A stretch of DNA of 64,000 nucleotides from Parvibaculum sp045863935 (lineage in GTDB: Bacteria > Pseudomonadota > Alphaproteobacteria > Parvibaculales > Parvibaculaceae). The stretch is from positions 73,640-137,639 of the forward strand of contig NZ_BTVP01000003.1 of the NCBI RefSeq assembly GCF_045863935.1, written 5' to 3'. The notes below the pieces were generated by a model. That model was not told the DNA's origin. It saw only the letters and a program-made list of their open reading frames with translations, and made no database searches. Numbering within the stretch: the stretch's first letter is position 1; every line of letters starts with the position of its first letter. Positions 33,150 through 42,020 of this stretch are shown one piece after another. The position numbers and the translations under genes were made by a program.

Positions 33150-35825
33150 ATGGCCGGCCTCAACGATATCCGACACAAGTTCCTGGAGTTCTTCCGGCAC
33201 GAGGGCCACGAAGTCGTGCCGTCGGGTCCGCTCGTGCCGAATAACGACCCGACGCTGCTCTTCACCAATGCCGGCATGGTGCCCTTCAAGAACGTCTTCA
33301 CCGGCCAGGAGACGCGGCCCTACCGCCGCGCGGCCAGCGCCCAGAAATGTGTGCGCGCAGGCGGCAAGCACAACGATCTCGACAATGTGGGCTATACGGC
33401 GCGCCACCACACCTTTTTCGAGATGCTCGGCAACTTCTCTTTCGGCGATTACTACAAGGAAGAGGCGATCAAATTCGCCTGGGACCTGATCACGAAGGAA
33501 TTCGCGCTGCCGGAAAGCCGCCTCATGGTGACGATCTATGAGGATGACGACGAGGCGCACGGGCTCTGGAAGAAGATTGCCGGGCTTTCGGACGACAAGA
33601 TCGTCCGGCTCGGCGCCAAGTCGAACTTCTGGCAGATGGGCGACACCGGTCCCTGCGGCCCGAACTCGGAAATCTTCTACGATCACGGGGAAAGAGTCCC
33701 CGGCGGCCCGCCCGGCAGCCCGGACGAGGATGGCGACCGGTTTATCGAAATCTGGAACCTCGTCTTCATGCAGTATGAGCAGCATGGCGACGGCTCGCGG
33801 ACGCCGCTTCCCAAGCCCTCGATCGACACGGGCATGGGCCTCGAGCGGATCGCGGCGGTGCTTCAGGGCACGCATGACAACTACTCGACCGATCTGATGC
33901 GGTCGCTGATCGTGGCGTCCGCCGATGCGTCGAATTCCGATCCCGACGGTCCCCATTCGGTGAGCCACCGGGTTATCGCGGATCATCTGCGCTCGTCTTC
34001 CTTCCTCATCGCCGATGGCGTGATGCCCTCCAACGAGGGCAGGGGCTATGTGCTTCGCCGGATCATGCGCCGCGCCATGCGCCATGCGCAGATCGTCGGC
34101 GTGGCCGAGCCGCTGATGTACCGGCTGGTGCCGGCGCTCGTTCGCCAGATGGGCGATGCCTATCCGGAGCTCCGCCGCGCTGAAGCGCTTGTCACCGAGA
34201 CGCTGAAGCTCGAGGAGACGCGCTTCCGCGATACGCTCGCGCGCGGTTTGAAACTTCTCGACGAAGAGGTCGAGGCGCTTGGCGGCAAAAGCGTGCTGCC
34301 CGGCGAGGTCGCCTTCAAGCTCTACGACACCTATGGCTTCCCGCTCGACCTGACGCAGGATGCGCTGCGCTCGCGCGGCTTGCGCGTCGATCAGACGGGC
34401 TTCGATGCGGCGATGGCGAAGCAGCGCCAGGATGCGCGCGCAGCATGGGTGGGGTCGGGCGAAAAGGCGACGGAAGCTGTCTGGTTCGAGTTGCGCGAGA
34501 AGGCAGGCGCCACTGAATTCCTCGGCTATGAATCGGAAATCGCGGAAGGCCAGGTCGTCGCGCTTCTTGTCGACGGCAAACCGGTCGGGAAGATCGCGGC
34601 GGGAGACGAGGCGGCAATCGTCACCAACCAGACGCCGTTCTACGGCGAATCCGGCGGCCAGGTCGGCGACACGGGCATTATTTTCTCGGCGGATGGCGCG
34701 GAGTTCCCCGTCATCGATACGGTGAAGAAGCTCGGCGACATGCATGTGCATCTCGGCAAGCTTGCGCGCGGAGAGCTTGCCGTCGGCGACATCGTCGAGA
34801 TGAAGGTCGACAAAGGCCTGCGCGATGCGACGCGCGCCAATCATTCGGCGACGCACCTGCTGCATGAGGCGCTGCGCCGCGTGCTCGGACCTCATGTCAC
34901 GCAGAAGGGTTCGATGGTCGGGCCGGAACGGCTGCGCTTCGACTTCAGCCACCCCAAGCCGATGACGGCGGAAGAGATCGCCGAGGTCGAGGCGATCGTG
35001 AACCGCGTGATCCGTCAGAACGCGGAAGTCTCGACGCGGCTGATGACGCCGGACGACGCTATCGCGGCGGGCGCGCTTGCGCTCTTCGGCGAGAAGTACG
35101 GCGACGAGGTTCGTGTGCTGGCGATGGGTCTCGACGAAGCGAAAGACAACGGCACCTATTCGGTCGAACTCTGCGGCGGCACGCATGTGCGCCGCGTCGG
35201 CGACATCGCGATCTTCAAGATCGTGAGCGAGAGCGCGGTCGCGTCCGGCATCCGCCGCATCGAGGCGCTGACGGCCGAGGGCGCGCGGCGCTATCTCGTG
35301 GAGCAGGAACGGACGCTGAAGGAAGCCGCGGGTGCGCTCAAGATCGCCCCGGAAGATCTCCCCTCCCGCGTCGTCTCGCTGATGGAGGAGCGCAAGCGTC
35401 TCGAGCGCGAGCTCGCCGAGGCGAAGAAGAAGCTCGCCCTGGGCGGTGGCGCTGCCTCCGGCGGCGCGGCGGAAGCGCCGGTTGAGATGGTGCACGGCAT
35501 CAAGTTCATACCGCGCATATTAATGGGCGTTAGCCCGAAAGATTTGAAGAGCCTCGTCGACGAGATCGGTCGACAACACAGTGACTCGACAATCATTGCG
35601 CTTGCGTCGAAGGGAGATGACGGAAAAGCGGCAATCGTAGTTGGTGTCAGCGCGGATTTGATGTCGTCGAACAATGCTGTTGGTCTGGTCCAGATCGGGG
35701 CACAGCATATTGGCGGTAAGGGCGGTGGCGGACGTCCTGATATGGCGCAAGCGGGCGGACCAGACGGTGAGAGGCTGGATGAAGCGTTCGAAGCCATAAA
35801 GGCCGCAATCCAGCCAATGTCATAA
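33150..35825 (+). CDS. alaS: Alanine--tRNA ligase AlaS
   Basis: AlaS charges tRNA-Ala and edits mischarged Ser/Gly. The 891-residue protein has the class II catalytic domain (FLEFFRHEGHEVVPSGPLVP, LFTNAGMVPFKNVFTG, RHHTFFEMLGNFSFGDYYKE), an editing domain with zinc-ligand motifs NHSATHLLH and LCGGTHV, a coiled coil near 750-780, and a C-Ala domain ending in a glycine loop (GGKGGGGRPDMAQAGG). Up to about 35505 codon use is strongly GC-biased. The last ~107 codons instead use ATA, TTA, TTG, CGA, GTA and TCA freely, although the protein remains intact and family-like. Confidence 0.98.
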   Translation: MAGLNDIRHKFLEFFRHEGHEVVPSGPLVPNNDPTLLFTNAGMVPFKNVFTGQETRPYRRAASAQKCVRAGGKHNDLDNVGYTARHHTFFEMLGNFSFGDYYKEEAIKFAWDLITKEFALPESRLMVTIYEDDDEAHGLWKKIAGLSDDKIVRLGAKSNFWQMGDTGPCGPNSEIFYDHGERVPGGPPGSPDEDGDRFIEIWNLVFMQYEQHGDGSRTPLPKPSIDTGMGLERIAAVLQGTHDNYSTDLMRSLIVASADASNSDPDGPHSVSHRVIADHLRSSSFLIADGVMPSNEGRGYVLRRIMRRAMRHAQIVGVAEPLMYRLVPALVRQMGDAYPELRRAEALVTETLKLEETRFRDTLARGLKLLDEEVEALGGKSVLPGEVAFKLYDTYGFPLDLTQDALRSRGLRVDQTGFDAAMAKQRQDARAAWVGSGEKATEAVWFELREKAGATEFLGYESEIAEGQVVALLVDGKPVGKIAAGDEAAIVTNQTPFYGESGGQVGDTGIIFSADGAEFPVIDTVKKLGDMHVHLGKLARGELAVGDIVEMKVDKGLRDATRANHSATHLLHEALRRVLGPHVTQKGSMVGPERLRFDFSHPKPMTAEEIAEVEAIVNRVIRQNAEVSTRLMTPDDAIAAGALALFGEKYGDEVRVLAMGLDEAKDNGTYSVELCGGTHVRRVGDIAIFKIVSESAVASGIRRIEALTAEGARRYLVEQERTLKEAAGALKIAPEDLPSRVVSLMEERKRLERELAEAKKKLALGGGAASGGAAEAPVEMVHGIKFIPRILMGVSPKDLKSLVDEIGRQHSDSTIIALASKGDDGKAAIVVGVSADLMSSNNAVGLVQIGAQHIGGKGGGGRPDMAQAGGPDGERLDEAFEAIKAAIQPMS

Positions 35826-35840
35826 GGCCATACAATTAAC

Positions 35841-35931
35841 CGTCATGACCCGCTTTATGCGGGTCATCCACGTCTTTCTTCTCAGGATGCCGCCAAAGAC
35901 GTGGATGGCCCGGACAAGCCGGGCCATGACG
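35841..35931. repeat. Complex palindromic intergenic repeat, copy 1 (alaS/icd)
   Basis: Three nested pairs: hairpin ATGACCCGC/GCGGGTCAT (35845-35867), CCACGTCTTT (35868-35877) pairing with AAAGACGTGG (35895-35904), and hairpin ATGGCCCGG/CCGGGCCAT (35905-35927), closed by CGTC/GACG ends. It sits between the convergent 3' ends of alaS and icd. The same element occurs inverted at 39051-39154. Confidence 0.85.
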
Positions 35932-35961
35932 AATTAGGTTTGTTGTACGGAAGAGGCGGTA

Positions 35962-37185
35962 TCACCCTGCCTTCGCCAGCGCCTTTTCGAGATTGCTCGC
36001 TACCTTGTCGAGGAAGCCTTCCGTCGACAGCCACTTCTGCTCGGAGCCGACGAGGAGCGCGAGATCCTTCGTCATGTAGCCACTCTCCACCGTCGAGACG
36101 CAGACCTTCTCGAGCTTGTGCGCGAACTCCGCCAGCGCGTCGTTGCCGTCGAGTTTGGCGCGATGCGTAAGACCGCGCGTCCAGGCGAAGATCGAGGCGA
36201 TGGAGTTGGTCGAGGTTTCCTCGCCGCGCTGATGCGCGCGGTAATGGCGCGTCACCGTGCCGTGGGCGGCTTCGGCTTCCATGATGTCGCCATCGGGCGT
36301 CAGCAGCACGGAGGTCATGAGGCCGAGCGAACCGAAGCCCTGAGCGACCGAGTCCGACTGCACGTCGCCGTCGTAGTTCTTGCAGGCCCAGAGATAGCCG
36401 CCGGACCACTTCATCGCCGAGGCCACCATGTCATCGATCAGGCGATGCTCGTAGGTGATCTTCGCCGCGTCGAAGTCGCTCTTGAATTCCTTCTCGTAGA
36501 TTTCCTGGAAGAGATTCTTGAAGCGCCCGTCATAGGTCTTGAGGATCGTGTTCTTGGTCGAAAGATAGACCGGGTATTTCCGGTCGAGGCCGTATTTCAT
36601 GCAGGCGCGCGCGAAGTCGCGGATCGAATCGTCGAGGTTGTACATGCCCATGGCGACGCCTGCGCCGGGGAAGTTGAAGACTTCTTCCTCGATGCTCTCC
36701 TTGCCGTCCTCCGACACCCATTTCAGCGTGAGCTTGCCTTTGCCGGGAATGAGAACGTCGGTGGCCTTGTACTGGTCGCCGAAAGCGTGGCGGCCAATCA
36801 CGATCGGTTCCGTCCAGCCGGGCACGAGGCGGGGAATGTTGCGGCAGATGATCGGTTCGCGGAAGACGGTGCCGCCCAGGATGTTGCGGATGGTGCCGTT
36901 CGGCGACTTCCACATCTTCTTGAGCTTGAATTCCGTAACGCGGGCTTCATCCGGCGTGATGGTGGCGCATTTCACGCCCACGCCGTGCCGTTTGATTGCT
37001 TCGGCGGCGTCGACCGTCACCTTGTCGTCGGTGGCGTCGCGGTGTTCCATGCCGAGGTCGTAATAGTCGAGTTCGAGGTCCAGATAGGGGAAGATCAGCT
37101 TGTCCTTGATCATTTGCCAGATGATCCGGGTCATCTCATCGCCATCGAGATCGACCACGGGGTTTGCGACTTTGATCTTCGGCAT
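35962..37185 (-). CDS. icd: NADP-dependent isocitrate dehydrogenase
   Basis: This TCA-cycle enzyme oxidises isocitrate to 2-oxoglutarate with NADP. The 407-residue protein is of the eukaryote-like homodimeric type: PKIKVANPVVDLDGDEMTRI, KSPNGTIRNILGGTVFREPI (substrate-binding Ser/Asn/Arg), VPGWTEPIVIGRHAFGDQYK, VASAMKWSGGYLWACKNYDG (metal-ligand Asp), and AAHGTVTRHYR for NADP. The ATG at 37185 has a GGACCCCCC leader and gives the normal start; an upstream in-frame Met at 37209 is less likely. It is a single gene. Confidence 0.97.
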   Translation of the reverse strand: MPKIKVANPVVDLDGDEMTRIIWQMIKDKLIFPYLDLELDYYDLGMEHRDATDDKVTVDAAEAIKRHGVGVKCATITPDEARVTEFKLKKMWKSPNGTIRNILGGTVFREPIICRNIPRLVPGWTEPIVIGRHAFGDQYKATDVLIPGKGKLTLKWVSEDGKESIEEEVFNFPGAGVAMGMYNLDDSIRDFARACMKYGLDRKYPVYLSTKNTILKTYDGRFKNLFQEIYEKEFKSDFDAAKITYEHRLIDDMVASAMKWSGGYLWACKNYDGDVQSDSVAQGFGSLGLMTSVLLTPDGDIMEAEAAHGTVTRHYRAHQRGEETSTNSIASIFAWTRGLTHRAKLDGNDALAEFAHKLEKVCVSTVESGYMTKDLALLVGSEQKWLSTEGFLDKVASNLEKALAKAG

Positions 37186-37366
37186 GGGGGGTCCTTCGAC
37201 AGGTGACATACGAGCAACGGGCGCGCGCAGGGAGACACTGGGGCGCTGCGCGGAGGGGCCTGAAACCGGCCTACACCCCTATAACATTGCGGGGCGATTG
37301 ATTAAAGACAGGCAATCGCTTATTGACCGCGCGGCAGCTTTACCCCACCCGAATTGACGGAGCGGC

Positions 37367-38155
37367 ATGGCCGGAACAGATCGCACAAAAAATGAGCTTG
37401 CGGCCCCCTCGCCGGGGCCCGCCGTCATTCTCGTTGCGCCGCAGCTTGGCGAGAATATCGGCACGGCGGCGCGCGCCATGCTCAATTTCGGCCTCACGGA
37501 CCTCCGGATCGTGCGCCCGCGCGACGGCTGGCCGAACGAGCGCGCCCGCGCGGCCGCTTCCGGCGCCGATATCGTCATCGACAATGTGCAGCTCTTCGAC
37601 CGCACGGCGGATGCGGTTGCCGGTCTCGATTATATCGTGGCGACCACGGCGCGGGCCCGCGACATGGTGAAGCCGATCTTCACGCCCGAAACGGCGGCGG
37701 CGCGCATGCGGGAAGCCTTTGCGGGCGGCGGTCGGGCGGGGCTCCTTTTCGGGCCGGAGCGCACCGGCCTCGAAAACGACGATCTGGCGCTTGCCGACGC
37801 GCTGATGATGGTGCCGGTGAACCCGGCCTTTGCCTCGCTCAACCTCGCCCAATGCGTGTTGCTCATGTCCTATGAGTGGCACAAGGCGGGCGATGCGACC
37901 GAGGCGGAACGGATCGAGTACCAGCAGACGCGGCCCGCGAACAAGGAAGAGCTTCTCGGCTTTTTTGAGCATCTCGAAGGCGAACTCGACCGCTTCGGCT
38001 TCCTGAAGCCACCGGAGAAGCGGCCTTCCATGATCCGGAACCTTCGCAACATGTTCCAGCGCGCCAGGCTCACCGAACAGGAAGTCCGGACGCTCAGGGG
38101 CGTGGTCGCCGCGCTGACGAGGCGCTATCCGAAGGGCGAAGGGCCGGCGGAATAG
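37367..38155 (+). CDS. trmJ: tRNA (cytidine/uridine-2'-O-)-methyltransferase TrmJ
   Basis: A SPOUT-class enzyme that methylates the 2'-O of position 32 in tRNA anticodon loops, using SAM. The 262-residue protein shows the three knot motifs: VAPQLGENIGTAARAMLNFG (motif 1, with the catalytic Arg in AARAM), GLLFGPERTGLENDDL (motif 2) and VPVNPAFASLNLAQCVLLMS (motif 3), followed by the TrmJ-type C-terminal extension (LLGFFEHLEGELDRFGFLKP). It is divergent from icd. Confidence 0.9.
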   Translation: MAGTDRTKNELAAPSPGPAVILVAPQLGENIGTAARAMLNFGLTDLRIVRPRDGWPNERARAAASGADIVIDNVQLFDRTADAVAGLDYIVATTARARDMVKPIFTPETAAARMREAFAGGGRAGLLFGPERTGLENDDLALADALMMVPVNPAFASLNLAQCVLLMSYEWHKAGDATEAERIEYQQTRPANKEELLGFFEHLEGELDRFGFLKPPEKRPSMIRNLRNMFQRARLTEQEVRTLRGVVAALTRRYPKGEGPAE

Positions 38156-38171
38156 GCCAGCCCCGGCCCAT

Positions 38172-38200
38172 TTGACACCCCCGGTCCCCCGCGCTAAAAC
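38172..38200 (+). promoter_or_regulatory. Sigma-70 promoter for rpsD
   Basis: TTGACA, 17 bases, TAAAAC: a perfect -35 and a fair -10. It lies 17 bases after trmJ and would give a leader of ~150 bases before rpsD. Confidence 0.7.
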
Positions 38201-38212
38201 CCGCCTCGAACA

Positions 38213-38244
38213 CGGGCTCCCGTCCATCTGTTTGGGGGAGCCCG
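38213..38244 (+). promoter_or_regulatory. Leader hairpin upstream of rpsD
   Basis: CGGGCTCCC / GGGAGCCCG arms with a 14-base loop near the predicted transcript start. There is no strong T run (GTTTCATT follows). It may be a regulatory leader structure, possibly for S4 feedback, or a terminator for trmJ. Confidence 0.4.
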
Positions 38245-38354
38245 GTTTCATTAGAACGCACCCGTGGGAAAGGCGACGCTTGTAGCCGGTCCCTGTCGGC
38301 CCGAAAGGGCAAAGGAGGGCGCGTTTCCTTAACTTTTGACCCAAGGAAATCGCG

Positions 38355-38975
38355 ATGACAAAGCGCCAGGAGTCCAAGTACAAAATCGACCGCCGGATGG
38401 GCGAAAACATCTGGGGTCGCCCGAAGAGCCCGGTCAACCGCCGCGAATACGGTCCCGGCCAGCACGGACAGCGCCGCAAGGGCAAGCTTTCCGACTTTGG
38501 CGTACAGCTCCGCGCCAAGCAGAAGCTCAAGGGTTTCTACGGCAATATTTCCGAAAAGCAGTTCCGCGGCATCTACAAGGAAGCCGACCGCCTGAAGGGC
38601 GACACGGGCGAGATCCTGATCGGCCTGCTGGAGCGCCGTCTCGACGCGGTCGTCTACCGCGCGAAGTTCGTGCCGACCGTCTTCGCCGCCCGCCAGTTCG
38701 TGGGCCACGGCCATGTGCTCGTGAACGGCAAGCGCGTCAACGTGCCGAGCTACCGCGTGCGCGAGGGCGACGTGATCGAGGTTCGCGAGAAGTCGAAGCA
38801 GCTTGCGCTCGTTCTTGAAGCCGCGCAGAGCGCCGAGCGCGACACGCCGGACTATCTCGAAGTCGATCACGACAAGATGGTTGCGAAGTTCGTGCGCACG
38901 CCCGCCTTTGCGGATGTTCCCTACGCCGCGCACATGGAACCGAACCTCGTCATCGAATTCTACTCGCGCAGCTAA
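38355..38975 (+). CDS. rpsD: 30S ribosomal protein S4
   Basis: S4 is a primary 16S rRNA-binding protein that nucleates small-subunit assembly. The 206-residue protein contains YKIDRRMGENIWGRPKSPVN, PGQHGQRRKGKLSDFGVQLR and the S4 RNA-binding domain (RLDAVVYRAKFVPTVFAARQ, HGHVLVNGKRVNVPSYRVRE), ending VIEFYSRS. It lacks the N-terminal zinc cysteines, as in other alphaproteobacteria. An AAGGA site precedes the start. It is monocistronic, with its own promoter and terminator. Confidence 0.98.
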   Translation: MTKRQESKYKIDRRMGENIWGRPKSPVNRREYGPGQHGQRRKGKLSDFGVQLRAKQKLKGFYGNISEKQFRGIYKEADRLKGDTGEILIGLLERRLDAVVYRAKFVPTVFAARQFVGHGHVLVNGKRVNVPSYRVREGDVIEVREKSKQLALVLEAAQSAERDTPDYLEVDHDKMVAKFVRTPAFADVPYAAHMEPNLVIEFYSRS

Positions 38976-39000
38976 TCGCTGCGGGCGATACAGCAAACGA

Positions 39001-39029
39001 AAAGGCCCCGGAAATCCGGGGCCTTTTTT
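39001..39029 (+). terminator. Terminator after rpsD
   Basis: AAAGGCCCCGG / CCGGGGCCTTT arms with an AAAT loop, followed by a T run, 25 bases after the rpsD stop. Confidence 0.93.
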
Positions 39030-39050
39030 GTTTTCATTTACTCTCAAGTT

Positions 39051-39154
39051 CGTCATGGCCCGGCTTGTCCGGGCCATCCACGTCTTTGGCCGCAAGAAAG
39101 AAAAAGACGTGGATGACCCGCCCTCCTTTAAAATCATATGGGCGGGTCATGACG
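39051..39154. repeat. Complex palindromic intergenic repeat, copy 2 (rpsD/grxD)
   Basis: This is the reverse-oriented copy of the element at 35841-35931. It has hairpin ATGGCCCGG/CCGGGCCAT, then CCACGTCTTT pairing with AAAGACGTGG, then ATGACCCGCC ... GGCGGGTCAT, closed by CGTC/GACG. It again lies between convergent genes (rpsD and grxD). Confidence 0.85.
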
Positions 39155-39176
39155 GGATGGGTATGAGTACGAGCTC

Positions 39177-39515
<339 letters not shown>

Positions 39516-39544
39516 CTCTTCAACTCCTCTCGCCGTGAGGCGGG

Positions 39545-39781
39545 TCAATCCTGAGGCGCGCTCGTCTGCAGCGCCAATGCGTGAAGCTCGTTTCCCATGC
39601 CGCCCTTCAGCGCCGCATAGACCATCTGGTGCTGCTGCACGCGGGTCTTGCCCTTGAAGGAAGCGGAGATGACGTTTGCGGCATAGTGGTCGCCATCGCC
39701 GGCCAGATCGCGGATATCGATAACAGCATCGGGAATCGCTTCCCTGATGAGGCGCTCGATTTCCGATGCAGTCATGGCCAT
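39545..39781 (-). CDS. bolA: BolA family protein
   Basis: A 78-residue BolA protein that partners monothiol glutaredoxin in Fe-S trafficking or iron signalling. Visible features are ASEIERLIREAIPDAVIDIR, GDGDHYAANVISASFKGKTR, and the conserved helix VQQHQMVYAALKGGMGNELH with the family's invariant His. The start at 39781 has a GGAGA site seven bases upstream; Met at 39775 is an alternative. It follows purL by 19 bases and precedes grxD, so it may be co-transcribed with purSQL. Confidence 0.93.
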   Translation of the reverse strand: MAMTASEIERLIREAIPDAVIDIRDLAGDGDHYAANVISASFKGKTRVQQHQMVYAALKGGMGNELHALALQTSAPQD

Positions 39782-39800
39782 GCCGCGGTCTCCGGGTAGG

Positions 39801-42020
39801 TTAAAGTTCGGCGCCTGCCGCCATATAGGCGGGCAGCCAGCCTTCATGGGCGGCTTTCATCCCAGCCAATGATATGGGAATGCCGCCATTGACTGTCAAT
39901 TCGCGACCACCTGTCGCGCCGAGCCGTGCCGCGGCCACGCCCGCCTTCGCCGCGCGGGCGAGAAGGGCGGCGGCGTCCGCTTCCGGCAGCGTCACGAGGT
40001 AGCGTGCCTGGTCCTCGGCGAAGGCCCAGCAATGGAGCGGGAGGTCCGTTTGCGGCTTCAGGCTCGCCCCGATGCCGCCCGCCATCGCCATTTCGGCCGC
40101 CGAGACGAGAATGCCGCCATCCGAGACGTCGTGGACAGCGGTCAGGTTTCCGGCCCGGATTTCCTCGCGCACGAAGTCGCCGTTGCGGCGCTCCAGGGCG
40201 AGGTCGACGGGCGGCGGCGCGCTCGTATCGTCGCGCAGGCCCGCAATATCGCGCAGATAGATCGACTGGCCGAGATGGCCCTTCGTCTCGCCGATGACGA
40301 TGATGGCTTCGCCTTCCGCCTTGAAGGCGACGGTCGCGCGCTTTGTATAATCCGGCAGCAAGCCCACGCCGCCGATGGCGGGCGTCGGCAGGATGCCCTT
40401 GCCGTTCGTTTCGTTGTAGAGCGACACGTTGCCCGACACGACCGGGAAGTCGAGCGCGCGGCAGGCTTCGCCGATGCCCTCGATGCAGCCGACGAACTGG
40501 CCCATGATGTCGGGCTTCTCGGGATTGCCGAAATTCAGATTGTCGGTGACGGCAAGCGGTTCGGCACCCACGGAAGTCAGGTTCCGCCAGCATTCGGCGA
40601 CCGCCTGCTTGCCGCCTTCCGCGGGGTCTGCCGCGCAATAACGCGGCGAGACGTCGAGCGAGAAGGCGAGACCCTTCGGTCCATCCTCGACGCGGATCAC
40701 GGCGGCGTCGCCGCCCGGTCCGATCGCCGTGTTGCCCTGAATCAGGTGATCGTACTGTTCCCAGATCCAGCGGCGCGAGCACATGTCGGGCAGGGCGAGC
40801 ATCTTCGTCAGCACCTCGCCGAGATCGTTCGGGGCGGGCGCATCGGCGGGCGCGAGCGGCTTCGGTTTTGCCGCCTTCACGAAGGGACGGTCATATTCCG
40901 GCGCCTGGTCGCCCAGTTCCTTGATCGGCAGGTCGGCCATCACGTCGCCATGCCGCCGCACGCGGAAGCGCAGATCGTCGGTCGTCCGGCCGATCACGGC
41001 GAAGTCGAGGCCCCATTTGACGAAGATCGCCTCGGCATCCTTTTCGTGCGCCGGGTCCAGCACCATGAGCATGCGCTCCTGGCTTTCCGACAGCATCATC
41101 TCGTAGGCCGTCATGCCTTCTTCGCGGCAGGGCACCTTGTCGAGATCGAGTTCGACGCCGAGATCGCCCTTGGCGCCCATTTCGACGGCCGAGCAGGTGA
41201 GGCCCGCCGCGCCCATGTCCTGGATCGCGATGACGGCGCCGGATGCCATCAATTCGAGGCAGGCTTCGAGCAGCAGCTTTTCGGAGAAGGGATCGCCGAT
41301 CTGCACGGTGGGGCGCTTCTCTTCGGAGTTTTCACCGAATTCGGCGGACGCCATGGTCGCGCCGTGAATGCCGTCGCGGCCGGTCTTCGAACCGAGATAG
41401 ACGATGGGCAGGCCTACGCCCTTCGCTTCGGAATAGAAAATCTTGTCGGCATCCGCGAGGCCCGCCGCGAAGGCGTTGACGAGGCAGTTGCCGTTGTAGC
41501 TCGGATCGAAATTCACTTCACCGCCGATGGTCGGCACGCCGAAGGAATTGCCGTAGCCGCCGATGCCGGCAACGACGCCGGAAACGATGTGGCGCGTGCG
41601 CGGATGGTCGGGCTCGCCGAAGCGCAGCGCATTGAGCGCCGCCACGGGACGCGCGCCCATGGTGAAGACGTCGCGCAGAATGCCGCCCACGCCCGTTGCC
41701 GCGCCTTCATGCGGTTCGATGTAGGAGGGGTGGTTGTGGCTTTCCATCTTGAAGATGATCGCCTGGCCGTCGCCGATATCGACGACGCCCGCATTCTCGC
41801 CCGGTCCGCAGATGACGCGGGGGCCGGTGGTAGGCAGCGTCCTGAGCCATTTCTTCGAGGATTTGTAGGAGCAGTGCTCGTTCCACATGGCGGAGAAGAT
41901 GCCGAGCTCGGTCAGCGTCGGTTCGCGGCCGATCAGGTCGAGAATGCGCTGGTACTCGTCGGGCTTGAGGCCGTGTTCGGCGACAAGCTCCGGTGTGATC
42001 CTGACATCGTTCGGTATCAC
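39801..42020 (-). CDS. purL: Phosphoribosylformylglycinamidine synthase subunit PurL
   Basis: PurL is the large subunit that converts FGAR to FGAM with ATP and ammonia supplied by PurQ; PurS bridges them. The 739-residue small-type PurL contains MWNEHCSYKSSKKWL, KMESHNHPSYIEPHEGAATG (ATP/Mg binding), GGVIRD-like GGILRDVFTMGARPVAALN, and IQDMGAAGLTCSAVEMGAKG. It overlaps purQ by four bases in the order purS-purQ-purL. Confidence 0.98.
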   Translation of the reverse strand: MIPNDVRITPELVAEHGLKPDEYQRILDLIGREPTLTELGIFSAMWNEHCSYKSSKKWLRTLPTTGPRVICGPGENAGVVDIGDGQAIIFKMESHNHPSYIEPHEGAATGVGGILRDVFTMGARPVAALNALRFGEPDHPRTRHIVSGVVAGIGGYGNSFGVPTIGGEVNFDPSYNGNCLVNAFAAGLADADKIFYSEAKGVGLPIVYLGSKTGRDGIHGATMASAEFGENSEEKRPTVQIGDPFSEKLLLEACLELMASGAVIAIQDMGAAGLTCSAVEMGAKGDLGVELDLDKVPCREEGMTAYEMMLSESQERMLMVLDPAHEKDAEAIFVKWGLDFAVIGRTTDDLRFRVRRHGDVMADLPIKELGDQAPEYDRPFVKAAKPKPLAPADAPAPNDLGEVLTKMLALPDMCSRRWIWEQYDHLIQGNTAIGPGGDAAVIRVEDGPKGLAFSLDVSPRYCAADPAEGGKQAVAECWRNLTSVGAEPLAVTDNLNFGNPEKPDIMGQFVGCIEGIGEACRALDFPVVSGNVSLYNETNGKGILPTPAIGGVGLLPDYTKRATVAFKAEGEAIIVIGETKGHLGQSIYLRDIAGLRDDTSAPPPVDLALERRNGDFVREEIRAGNLTAVHDVSDGGILVSAAEMAMAGGIGASLKPQTDLPLHCWAFAEDQARYLVTLPEADAAALLARAAKAGVAAARLGATGGRELTVNGGIPISLAGMKAAHEGWLPAYMAAGAEL

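Noticed and set aside
32790..35495. A 901-codon open frame antisense to alaS
   Set aside because: It is a codon-bias shadow in GC-rich DNA: low-complexity Arg/His/Asp-rich translation, no family pattern, and the sense strand encodes a complete AlaS.
35841..35931. Palindromic repeat as a simple alaS terminator
   Set aside because: It could stop transcription, but the three-part structure and a matching inverted copy at 39051 show it is a dispersed repeat, and it lacks a T run.
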